From CAYMYN01 sp964394665 (GTDB lineage Bacteria > Planctomycetota > UBA1135 > GCA-002686595), in contig CAYMYN010000044.1 in the NCBI GenBank assembly GCA_964394665.1, positions 1 to 30,533 of the forward strand: DNA of 30,533 nucleotides. The letters run 5' to 3'. Every line of letters begins with the position of its first letter. The stretch's first letter is position 1. The notes beneath the pieces are model-generated. The model ran no database searches. It was not told the origin of the DNA and worked only from the letters and a program-made list of their open reading frames with translations. A program made the translations under genes and the position numbers. This document shows, one piece after another, positions 7,606-15,419 of the stretch.

Positions 7606-10600
7606 TCACTGCCGGAAGTAGTCCGCCACCAGGAAGGCTCCCGGCGCGGAGATCGACTGGATCCCGGCCTGGAACGCGTTCGTGTCGACGCGGGTGAACC
7701 CACCCCCGATGTCGATCACGTCGATCACCCCGATCGAGCCGGTCTGGGGGCTCGGCACGGCGACGAACAGGTACTTGGGCTCGTTGGTGTTGACCAAGCC
7801 CTGGGCCGTGGTCTGACGGACGAGGTTCTTGCCGTTGAGGCGCACGGGCACGCCGGCGCTGAACCCGCTGGGGTGCAGGTTCTGGATGCCGCCCAGGTTG
7901 CGCATGTTGTCGAAGGCGATGTCGACCGGGATGCCCGAGAGCACGTCCGGACCGAGGGACACCGTGGCGCCCACCGACATGTCGCGGAACTGCGGGATGA
8001 AGAGCGACTGCACGTTGAGGGGCAATTGCCCCGAGATGCCGCTCTCGATCGCGACGTTGGTCAGGGCCGGCATGTTCAGCGGCCCGGGGGCCTCCGTGGC
8101 CGGATCCAGGGGACCTTCGTGGGCGACCCAGACCGAGCTGCGCAGGTCGATGTGGTCGGGCTGGATGGCCTTGGGGTTCTGGAAGGTCTGCGGCGCGATG
8201 CCGACGATGTCGTCGTAGCCCCAGCCGTTGACCCCGTTGGGGCCGGACTCGAAGAGGGCCACCCGGCCGCTGCGGTTCAGGATCCAGGCGAAGTAGACGC
8301 CGCGCAGGAAACCGAAGGTGGTCTGGCGCGGGGTGAGCGCGATGGCGAAGGGCCGATCGAGCTGGGAGCTGACCGTCTTGCGCACCTGCAGGGAGAAGGC
8401 CGAGAGGATCGAGACGCTGTCGTCGCCCTCGTTGCAGACCAGGATGTCCTCGTTGCCCGGCTCCCAGGCGATGCCGCGCGGGCGCTTGCCCACGACGGTC
8501 TGCTGGATCACCTGATGGAAGGTGGCCGAGGCGGGGTCGATGTCGATGAACGTGACCAGGTCGATGTTCTGGTTCGACACCGCCAGCAGGTTGAGGTTCG
8601 GCGACATGGCCAACTCGGTCGGGTCCGGCAACGGGATCCGGTCGAGCACCGTCATGCGGTTGGAGTTCAGCACCACGAGCTCCTTCCGCGCCAGGTCGAT
8701 CGTGTACAGGAACTGGCCGACCTGCTGGCGCACCATGTACTGGGCGCAGGCCGCGATGTTGTCGGCGGGCGGCGAGGGCCCTTCGAACCAGGAGTTCTGC
8801 TCGGGCGAGAGCATCCCCGAGGGCGGGATCGGGATCGCCGCGGTGGGCTGCCCGAAGGGGTCCCCGGGTACGAGCAGGTTCGTCGTGGGCGAGCCGATCG
8901 AGGTCGGCTCCTTGGCGCCCAGGAAGGGCGAGATGCACAGGGGCGGGAACTGCAGCGGCGGCGGGTTCGGGTGGGGCGCGAACGAGATCATGTTCTGCCC
9001 GCCGATGGCCGTGTTCTCCGGCTGGATGTTGAGGATCGGCGGCGTGACCGTGTTGGGGCCGCCGAAGATGATGTTGATGAACTTCTGGCCGTCGAGGGCG
9101 CACAGGTTGCCGCCGCCGGCCTGGCACCCGAAGGGCGCGGGCGCGTTGCTGAAGGCCGTGTCGAGCGCCTGGCCCAACATCATGTCGGCCGGCTGGAGGA
9201 CGATCGGCGCGCGCACCACGAGGTCGTTGAGGCCGCTGTCCAGGGTGGGCCGGAACACGCCCGCCGAGCCCCCGTCGAAGGTGCAGGTCGGCGTGTTCAG
9301 GGCCGGGACGAGCTGCGAGCCCTGCAGGCGCAGGTTCGGGTTGTTGACGTAGTTCGAGTGCCCCTCGGTCAACGTCGCGAAGGTCGGGTCGAAGGTGGGG
9401 TTGCCCGTGCTGCCGCCGAAGCCGTTGAGGTCGATGACGGAGATGCCCTGCTGCGGGATGCTGCGCGCGACGTAGATCGCGTCCGGAGCGACCGGGGCAT
9501 TGACCAGGCCCGGCCCCTCGCCCGTGACGAAGAACGACGCCCCCGAGAGGTTGTTCAAGTTGCCGCTCAGGTCCTGGAACTGCCCGGAGTTGATGACGAT
9601 GTCGACCCGGTTCAGCACGCCGCAGCTCTGGATCTCCGGCCCGGCCCCGGGGAAGTTGAAGGCCATCGTGAGTCGGTAGGTCGTGAGGTCGAAGACGCTC
9701 ACGGGCATGACCGTGAAGGGCATGTTGGCGGTCTGGGTCGACGGCCCGAAGCTCACGCCGATCGCGGGCGAGAGGTTGGGGGGCCGATTGCTCGGCAGGC
9801 TGCCCAGGGTGAGCGGCTGGATGGCCTCGGTGAACTCGACCAGGATGTCGGTCAGGGGATCGACGTCCTGGCTGCCGGCGTTCGGCACGACCCGCGGGAA
9901 GCTGTTGGGCGGCGGCTCGAAGGAGGCGTCCGGCTGGATCGTGTCGACACCGACCGTGGTCGACGCGACCGCGCGCCGGATCAGGTTCTTGCCGTTGACC
10001 GACTTGACCGAGGTCGAGATCTGCATGCGGATCTGCTGGCCCGCCGGGAAGGTCTCGTGGGTGCGCAGGTCGCCGTCGCTGTCCACGACGAAGACGAAGG
10101 CGTTCTCGCCCAGGAGTTCCTGGGCCCCGACGAAGCTCGTCTGCGTTCCGGGGAAGCCCAGGCCGTCGGGCGTGCCGTCGGAGTCGTTGTCGATGCCCGG
10201 ATTGAGCACCAAGAAGCCGTCCTCCAGCCGCACCCACTCCTGCAGCTCGAGCAGCGGGGGCTCGCCCAGGGCGGGACCCGCGTAGGTCCGACCATTGACG
10301 AAGGAACGGCCGCGGATCGGAGTCGCGCTCTGGGTGATCGGATCGATGGCGACGACCGTGATGGCGCCGGTCAGGCCCCCGTTCTGCTGCGCGCCGGGCG
10401 AACCGCTCAGCACGCTGGCGATGTCGATCCCGTCGGTGAAGCGCACGTAGAGGAAGTGGTTGCCCTGGGCGCCGCCGGGCAGGACCGTGCCCTCGCCGAA
10501 GTTCGGGCTGGCCTGCACCGGGTTGTTCAGGCGCACGTTGTCGAGCAACGTCTGTTCGCTGCGGATGGCGAGGACCTGCTGGGTCGGGTTCCCATCCGAC

Positions 10601-10773
10601 CCCAGGCGCAGGATCTTGTGCGGCAGCAACTCGCCGAAGCCGTTCGAGACGACCTCGAGGTCCATGACCGGCACGGAGGTCTTGCTCCCGCCGCCAGAGC
10701 AGGACGCAAGGGTCGCCGCGAAGCCGAAGGCGAACAGCGTGTGGAGCCGGGTCGATTTCATCCTGGTCGTCAC
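7606..10773 (-). CDS. Large secreted lipoprotein with Ig-like and beta-propeller domains (paralogue A)
   Basis: This 1,055-residue protein has a lipoprotein signal (HTLFAFGFAATLASC, Cys25). A conserved VVSNGFGELLPHKI block is followed by an Ig-like segment (HFLYVRFTDGIDIASVLS) and a Ca-binding-like GIDNDSDGTPDG. A second Ig-like segment (VDPLTDILVEFTEAIQP) comes next, then a long middle region with Cys pairs (FGCQAGGGNLC, FPPLCISPF). A propeller-like part follows (LNSNRMTVLDRIPLPDP, GIAWEPGNEDILVCNE). The C-terminus is DYFRQ, shared with the downstream paralogue; by eye more than half of residues match. The GTG at 10773 is the longest start; ATG at 10761 (MKSTRLH) is equally plausible and keeps the signal peptide. 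Neither has a strong ribosome-binding site. It is first of a two-gene operon; a surface or periplasmic role is inferred. Confidence 0.85.
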   Translation of the reverse strand: MTTRMKSTRLHTLFAFGFAATLASCSGGGSKTSVPVMDLEVVSNGFGELLPHKILRLGSDGNPTQQVLAIRSEQTLLDNVRLNNPVQASPNFGEGTVLPGGAQGNHFLYVRFTDGIDIASVLSGSPGAQQNGGLTGAITVVAIDPITQSATPIRGRSFVNGRTYAGPALGEPPLLELQEWVRLEDGFLVLNPGIDNDSDGTPDGLGFPGTQTSFVGAQELLGENAFVFVVDSDGDLRTHETFPAGQQIRMQISTSVKSVNGKNLIRRAVASTTVGVDTIQPDASFEPPPNSFPRVVPNAGSQDVDPLTDILVEFTEAIQPLTLGSLPSNRPPNLSPAIGVSFGPSTQTANMPFTVMPVSVFDLTTYRLTMAFNFPGAGPEIQSCGVLNRVDIVINSGQFQDLSGNLNNLSGASFFVTGEGPGLVNAPVAPDAIYVARSIPQQGISVIDLNGFGGSTGNPTFDPTFATLTEGHSNYVNNPNLRLQGSQLVPALNTPTCTFDGGSAGVFRPTLDSGLNDLVVRAPIVLQPADMMLGQALDTAFSNAPAPFGCQAGGGNLCALDGQKFINIIFGGPNTVTPPILNIQPENTAIGGQNMISFAPHPNPPPLQFPPLCISPFLGAKEPTSIGSPTTNLLVPGDPFGQPTAAIPIPPSGMLSPEQNSWFEGPSPPADNIAACAQYMVRQQVGQFLYTIDLARKELVVLNSNRMTVLDRIPLPDPTELAMSPNLNLLAVSNQNIDLVTFIDIDPASATFHQVIQQTVVGKRPRGIAWEPGNEDILVCNEGDDSVSILSAFSLQVRKTVSSQLDRPFAIALTPRQTTFGFLRGVYFAWILNRSGRVALFESGPNGVNGWGYDDIVGIAPQTFQNPKAIQPDHIDLRSSVWVAHEGPLDPATEAPGPLNMPALTNVAIESGISGQLPLNVQSLFIPQFRDMSVGATVSLGPDVLSGIPVDIAFDNMRNLGGIQNLHPSGFSAGVPVRLNGKNLVRQTTAQGLVNTNEPKYLFVAVPSPQTGSIGVIDVIDIGGGFTRVDTNAFQAGIQSISAPGAFLVADYFRQ

Positions 10774-11750
10774 GGAGAGGCGGGGATGTTCGGAGCGGGA
10801 AAGGGGCCGGACCGTGCGGTCCGGCGGCGGCGCGAAGCGTCGGGGATCAGGAGAGGGGCCCCGCGCGGAGTTGGGGCGCGCGGCGTGTGGAATCCGCGTC
10901 TACCCCGCGCGCGGCGTGGGCAACCCTCGCCGCACCCCGGGCCCGGACCCCAGCGCCCACCGCGCCCGGGAGCGGGTTCGCGATCGCGCGCGGGTCGACG
11001 CGGGAGGGCCTGGGCAGGGTCACGGGGGAGACGAACGGTCGCGGGTCGCGAGGGGGCAGGGGTGGGGCCGCAGCGCCGGCCGGTCGCGGGTCGCTCCCGT
11101 CCTGGCCGGCCGACCCGCGCGGGGTCGAACGGCGAGAACGGCGGCCAAGGACCGCTACGGGGGCCCAAAGGGTAGCGAACGCCCGCCGCCAGGTCCCGTC
11201 CTGTCTGAGGTCGCACCCCTCGGGTGGGGCGACGGCCCCTTCGATTCGCGGGGCGCGGGGGCAAGGGTCTCCCCGCCGGACGGACCGCGAACCGCGCCGG
11301 CCCACCACCCCCCGCGGGGCAGGTCGTCCGACCGGGCCTCCCCAGGACCGGTGGACCTGCCCTCGCCGACGCCTCGCGCCCCAGGGACCGCTGGATTCGG
11401 GTCGCTCGGCGTCGGTCGTTCGTGAGAGAGGTTGGACGGGGGGCATGGACCGCAGGGCTCGCGGGGTCCGGGGGAAGAACCTGGGGCCCGGAGTCAATCC
11501 CCGTGCCGCCTCTCCGCGGCCCTCGGCGCCGACCCCGGTTCAGCGTGCAAGCCCTTGTGGCGAAAGGAGTTGCGCTCCGAATCCGCGCCGTGCGCGGGAG
11601 CCGCGCGGCCCCTCCGGGCACGGGAGCGGCGGGGCGGGCGAGCGCTCCCCACTCCCCCGCCGTGCGGTGCCGCACGCCCGCGCCGCGCCCCGCTCCGGAG
11701 CACCCCCCCGGCCTTCGGCGGCGCCGGGCCGACCGCTATGCTCGCCCCCC
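10774..11750. other. 977-bp region without a convincing gene
   Basis: This divergent gap lies between the lipoprotein operon and ruvB. Frames are open on both strands, but they encode only Arg/Pro/Gly/Ala-rich low-complexity strings without motifs or coding-like start sites. Visible structure includes a hairpin at 10807-10824 (CCGGACC, loop GTGC, GGTCCGG). A 14-bp direct repeat CGGTCGCGGGTCGC occurs at 11036-11049 and 11081-11094. A weak minus-strand -10 (TAGACG, 10897-10902) could serve the lipoprotein genes. I recognise no tRNA, RNase P, SRP or tmRNA signature. Confidence 0.6.
11737..11742 (+). promoter_or_regulatory. -10 box (TATGCT) for ruvB
   Basis: TATGCT ends 8 nt before the ruvB ATG at 11751. 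Normal spacing would place the transcription start at or within a couple of bases of that ATG, so the mRNA may be leaderless. No Shine-Dalgarno sequence lies between the box and the ATG. The -35 position is only weakly matched (TTCGGC). Confidence 0.45.
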
Positions 11751-12794
11751 ATGTCGAGCGAGGAGCACGTCTTCGACCCGGAAGCCCTCGCGGGCGTCGA
11801 GGGGGTGAACGAACGCGAGGTCGAGGTCGGCCTGCGCCCGGGGAGCTTCGCCGAGTTCGTGGGCCAGGAGCGGGCCGTCACGAACCTGCGGGTCGCGATC
11901 GCCGCCGCCCTGCAGCGCGGCGAGACCCTCGACCACGTCCTGCTCTCCGGCCCGCCGGGACTGGGCAAGACCAGCCTGGCGCGCATCCTGGCCGGCGAGT
12001 TCGGCTCGCACCTGGTCTCCACCAGCGGCCCGGCCCTCGAGCGCCCCAAGGACCTGGTCGGGATCCTGACCAACCTGCAGCGCGGGGACGTGCTGTTCAT
12101 CGACGAGATCCACCGCGTCCCGGCCGCGGTCGAGGAGTACCTCTACACCGCGATGGAGGACTTCACGGTCGACTTCACCCTCGACCAGGGCCCCCACGCG
12201 CGGGTGTTGCCCCTGCCGCTGCAGCCCTTCACGTTGGTGGGCGCCACGACCCGCGAGGGCCTGCTCTCGAGCCCCTTCCGCAGCCGCTTCGGCCTGCTCG
12301 AGCGCCTCGATCCGTACCCGTCGGCCGAGCTCGTGCGCATCCTCGCGCGCTCCGCGGCGCTGCTCGGCGTGCAACTCGACCCGGCGGCTGCCGAGCTCGT
12401 CGCCACCCGCGCCCGCGGCACGCCGCGCATCGCCAACCGGTTCCTGCGCCGCGCGCGCGACCTGGCCCAGGTGCGGAGCGCGCCGAGGATCGACGCCCCG
12501 TTGGCGGCCGAGGCCCTGCGGCGCATGGGCGTCGACGAACACGGCCTCGAGGAGCTCGACCGGCGCATCCTCGACTGCTTGGCGAAGAACGGCGCGCCCC
12601 TCGGCCTCAAGACCATCGCCGCCGCGGTCGGCGAGGCCGAGGACACGATCGAGGACGTCTTCGAGCCGCACCTCCTGCGCTCGGGCTTCGTGCAGAAGAC
12701 CGCCCGCGGGCGCCAGATCACGGCCCGCGGCTGCGCGGCGATCGGCGCTCCCGAGCGCGAGGTCGGCCCGGGCGGACTCTTCAGCGGAGCGTGA
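11751..12794 (+). CDS. ruvB: Holliday junction branch migration helicase RuvB
   Basis: RuvB is the AAA+ motor that, with RuvA, drives Holliday-junction branch migration in recombinational repair. The 347-residue product has Walker A GPPGLGKTS (about 67-75), Walker B VLFIDEIHR (about 114-122), sensor 1 GATTREGLL, the arginine-finger region SSPFRSRFG, sensor 2 GTPRIANRFLRR, and the C-terminal winged helix ending GFVQKTARGRQIT. Length is typical. The start MSSEEHVFDPEALAGVE is chosen because the characteristic LRPGSFAEFVGQ begins soon after it and a -10 box sits directly upstream; an open extension to 10887 is low-complexity. ruvA and ruvC are not adjacent. spoIID-like and tgt genes follow in the same direction, 4 nt away. 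Confidence 0.96.
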   Translation: MSSEEHVFDPEALAGVEGVNEREVEVGLRPGSFAEFVGQERAVTNLRVAIAAALQRGETLDHVLLSGPPGLGKTSLARILAGEFGSHLVSTSGPALERPKDLVGILTNLQRGDVLFIDEIHRVPAAVEEYLYTAMEDFTVDFTLDQGPHARVLPLPLQPFTLVGATTREGLLSSPFRSRFGLLERLDPYPSAELVRILARSAALLGVQLDPAAAELVATRARGTPRIANRFLRRARDLAQVRSAPRIDAPLAAEALRRMGVDEHGLEELDRRILDCLAKNGAPLGLKTIAAAVGEAEDTIEDVFEPHLLRSGFVQKTARGRQITARGCAAIGAPEREVGPGGLFSGA

Positions 12795-12798
12795 ACGT

Positions 12799-14070
12799 AT
12801 GCCGCGCACCCGGCCGCTCCTCCACCCCGCCGCGCTCGCGTTGCTCGTCTCGGCCGCCGCCTGCCACCTGCCCGCGCCGACGCCCGCGCGCCTGCCCCAC
12901 GCGCCCGAGGCCCCCGCGCGCTGGACGCGCGCCGTCGACGTCGTGCCGGTGCGCCTGGCCCCGGCGGAGGGCGCTGCGCGGCTCGAGTTCGACGCCGACG
13001 GCCGCAGGCTCGCCGTCGAACGCGTGGGCGCCCAGCTCGTCGCGGACGACGGCCGGCGCGGCACGCTGCTGCGCGTCGACGCGGGCGCGGACGGCGTGCT
13101 GCGCCTGCTCGGTCAGGCGCATCCCGGACCGGTGTGGGTCGAGCCGCACCCGGACGGCGGCCTGCGCGCCACGGCCCACGTCCCGCTCGAGGAGTACGTC
13201 ACGGGCGTCGTCGCCGCCGAGCTCGTCCTGTGGAGCGCGCTCCCCGCCGAGCTCGAGGCCCAGGCGATCGCCGCGCGCAGCTACGCCCTCGCGGCCCTCG
13301 CGGCGCGCGGCGCGGGGGCCTTCCTGTGGAGCGACACCCGCGACCAGGTGTATCGCGGCCGCTTCGAGCCGGGCACCGACGCGGGCTCGCGCCGCGCGGG
13401 CGCGCAGCTCCTGGCGGCCTGCGAGCGCAGCGCGGGCCTGGTGCTGATGCGCGCCGGCGAGGTGCTCGACGCGCGCTTCCACGCGGCCTGCGGCGGCCAC
13501 GGCGCGGCCTTCGCCGACGTCTTCCCGCTCGAGGCCCCGGCCTGGGCGCGGCCCGGCGTCGGCGGCGCGCCCTGCGAACCCTGCGCGCGCATCGGCGCGG
13601 AGGAAGGGCGCACGCTCGCCGAGCCCAAGGCCGGCGAGTCGCTGACGCGCGGCAAGGTGCGCTGGAAGGTCACCTTGAAGGCGGAGGAGCTCGCGCGGCT
13701 CGCGCGCGAGCTCGGGCTGGGCGAGCGCCTGGTCGCCCTGCGCCCCGCGCGCGCCGACCTGCACGGCCGTTGGCTCGAGGTCGAGCTCGTGGGCGAGCGG
13801 GGCCTGGCGCGCCTGGAGCTCGGCGAGCTGCGCCGACGCCTGGGTCACGGCACCGTGCTCTCGGGGCGCGTCGTGGCGACCTGGCCGCGCCTGGGGGATC
13901 CGATCGGCGAGGGGCTCTATCTCGAGGGCCTGGGCCGCGGCCACGGCGTCGGCCTGTGCCAGATCGGCGCCCGCGAGTACGCCGCCGCGGGCTGGACCAG
14001 CGAGGCCATCCTGCTCCACCACTACCCCGAAGCCCGACCCACGCGGCTCCCCGCCGCGCCGCGTCCGTGA
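12799..14070 (+). CDS. SpoIID/LytB-domain lipoprotein (cell-wall remodelling)
   Basis: This 423-residue protein has a signal peptide ending in a lipobox-like VSAAAC (Cys22), so it is probably a lipoprotein. It carries the SpoIID/LytB domain: PLEEYVTGVVAAEL, LEAQAIAARSYALAAL, FHAACGGH and the C-terminal GRGHGVGLCQIGAREYAAAG. SpoIID members are lytic transglycosylases acting on peptidoglycan denuded of stem peptides; non-sporulating relatives act in wall remodelling. The catalytic Glu in the first motif is retained (PLEEY). A Cys pair, CEPC, occurs mid-protein. It starts 4 nt after ruvB, and its stop overlaps the tgt start as GTGA. ruvB and tgt are housekeeping genes, so the linkage gives no functional clue. 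Confidence 0.88.
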   Translation: MPRTRPLLHPAALALLVSAAACHLPAPTPARLPHAPEAPARWTRAVDVVPVRLAPAEGAARLEFDADGRRLAVERVGAQLVADDGRRGTLLRVDAGADGVLRLLGQAHPGPVWVEPHPDGGLRATAHVPLEEYVTGVVAAELVLWSALPAELEAQAIAARSYALAALAARGAGAFLWSDTRDQVYRGRFEPGTDAGSRRAGAQLLAACERSAGLVLMRAGEVLDARFHAACGGHGAAFADVFPLEAPAWARPGVGGAPCEPCARIGAEEGRTLAEPKAGESLTRGKVRWKVTLKAEELARLARELGLGERLVALRPARADLHGRWLEVELVGERGLARLELGELRRRLGHGTVLSGRVVATWPRLGDPIGEGLYLEGLGRGHGVGLCQIGAREYAAAGWTSEAILLHHYPEARPTRLPAAPRP

Positions 14071-15221
14071 GCTCGTTCGGCTTCGAGGTGCTCGCCCGCT
14101 GCCCGCGCAGCGGCGCGCGCGTCGCGCGCTTCGACACGCCCCACGGAGCGGTCGAGACACCGGCCTTCATGCCGGTCGGAACGCGCGCCACGGTCAAGGG
14201 CGTGCTGCCGCGCGACCTGCGCGAGGCCGGCGCGCGCATGCTGCTCGCCAACACCTACCACCTGCACCTGCGCCCGGGGGAAGACGTCGTGGCCGAGCTC
14301 GGCGGCCTGCACCGCATGATGGCCTGGGACGGCCCGATCCTGACCGATTCGGGGGGCTATCAGGTGTTCAGCATGCGCGAGCTGGTGCGCCTCGACGAGG
14401 GCGGCGTGACCTTCAAGTCGATCGTCGACGGCGCCAACGTGCGCCTCTCGCCCGAGCGCGCGGTCGAGATCCAGGCCCGACTCGGCGCCGACGTGCAGAT
14501 GGCCTTCGACCACTGCCCGCCCGCGCCGCTCGAGCGCGCCGGCGTCGAGGACGCCACCGCGCGCACGCACCGCTGGCTCGAGCGCGCGGTGCGCCGCCAC
14601 CGCGAACTCGGCGGCGAGGAGCGCGGCCAGGCGCTCTTCGGCATCGTGCAGGGCGGCGCCTTCCCCGACCTGCGCAGCGCGTCGGTCGAGGCGGTCTGCG
14701 CGCACGACCTCGTGGGCCATGCGATCGGCGGCGTGAGCGTCGGCGAGGATCGGGCCCACGCGCGCGCCGCCGTGGCCCACACCGCGCCCCTGCTCCCGGC
14801 CGACAAGCCGCGTTACCTGATGGGCGTCGGGACTCCCGAGGACTTCTTCGACGCGGTGGCGGCGGGCATCGACCTGTTCGACTGCGTGACGCCGACGCGC
14901 AACGCGCGCAGCGCCTCGGCCTTCACCAGCCGCGGGCGCCTGAACCTGCGCAACCGCGGCTGGATGCGCGACACCGGCCCCCTGGACCCGACCTGCGATT
15001 GCCCCGCCTGCTCGCAGTACTCCCTGGGCACCCTGCGGCACCTGTTCACGACCGACGAGATGCTCGGGCCGATGCTGCTCTCGCTGCACAACCTGCGCTT
15101 CTTCCACCGCCTGCTCGAACGCATGCGCGCCGCGATCGCCGCCGATCGCCTGCCCGAGCTCCGCGCCGAGCTCCTGCCCGACATGGCCCGCCGCGCCGGC
15201 CCCGCCGACTTCACCCCCTGA
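14067..15221 (+). CDS. tgt: tRNA-guanine transglycosylase (queuosine synthesis)
   Basis: Tgt exchanges guanine-34 for preQ1 in GUN-anticodon tRNAs on the route to queuosine. The 384-residue product contains TPAFMPVGTRATVKG, the catalytic-Asp motif ILTDSGGYQVFS, AFDHCPPAP, LFGIVQGG, the preQ1-binding IGGVSVGED, the nucleophile motif DLFDCVTPTRNAR, and a zinc site CDCPACSQYSLG with a downstream His (LSLHNLRF). Length is typical for bacterial Tgt. The start is the GTG at 14067, which overlaps the preceding stop and gives the expected N-terminus (SSFGFEVLARCP). queA, which commonly neighbours tgt, is not present. Confidence 0.96.
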   Translation: MSSFGFEVLARCPRSGARVARFDTPHGAVETPAFMPVGTRATVKGVLPRDLREAGARMLLANTYHLHLRPGEDVVAELGGLHRMMAWDGPILTDSGGYQVFSMRELVRLDEGGVTFKSIVDGANVRLSPERAVEIQARLGADVQMAFDHCPPAPLERAGVEDATARTHRWLERAVRRHRELGGEERGQALFGIVQGGAFPDLRSASVEAVCAHDLVGHAIGGVSVGEDRAHARAAVAHTAPLLPADKPRYLMGVGTPEDFFDAVAAGIDLFDCVTPTRNARSASAFTSRGRLNLRNRGWMRDTGPLDPTCDCPACSQYSLGTLRHLFTTDEMLGPMLLSLHNLRFFHRLLERMRAAIAADRLPELRAELLPDMARRAGPADFTP

Positions 15222-15265
15222 CCCCCCGCCCGGCCCCGACCCGCTTCGCTTTACCTATCCCCTTC

Positions 15266-15386
15266 CTCCTTCAGGTCTCAGTGCCCTCGGTGGCTCTGTG
15301 GTTCTGCTTCTCCGGGGTCCTGGCGCCCGAGCTTCGGAGAAGAGAAACAACCACAGAGCCACGGGGCGCACAGAGACCGGAAGGAG
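15266..15386. repeat. Long imperfect palindrome of the CACAGAG type between convergent genes
   Basis: Left arm 15266-15314 and right arm 15335-15386 are imperfect reverse complements of about 50 nt, with a roughly 20-nt loop. The best-conserved core is GTGGCTCTGTGGTT, paired with AACCACAGAGCCAC. Its length and the CACAGAG core resemble dispersed palindromic repeats that I recall from planctomycete and other genomes. It lies between the convergent tgt (ends 15221) and SH3 gene (ends 15420), so it may also end transcription in both directions. Confidence 0.7.
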
Positions 15387-15419
15387 CCGGAGCCGACAGG
15401 GTGGGACGGGCGCGGGGGG

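Noticed and set aside
4763..7621. Plus-strand open frame of 952 codons
   Set aside because: It is antisense to a well-supported lipoprotein gene. The Arg/Gly/Val-rich product reflects GC bias, not coding.
4358..10237. A single 1,959-residue protein on the minus strand
   Set aside because: Only the last 1,056 residues have sense; the N-terminal part is a shifted-frame reading of the upstream lipoprotein, and a lipoprotein signal begins at 7528.
7873..11175. Plus-strand open frame of 1,100 codons
   Set aside because: It is antisense to the other lipoprotein paralogue and low-complexity at both ends.
10770..11675. Minus-strand 301-codon frame before the lipoprotein genes
   Set aside because: The product is Arg/Pro/Gly-rich low complexity without domain or start signals.
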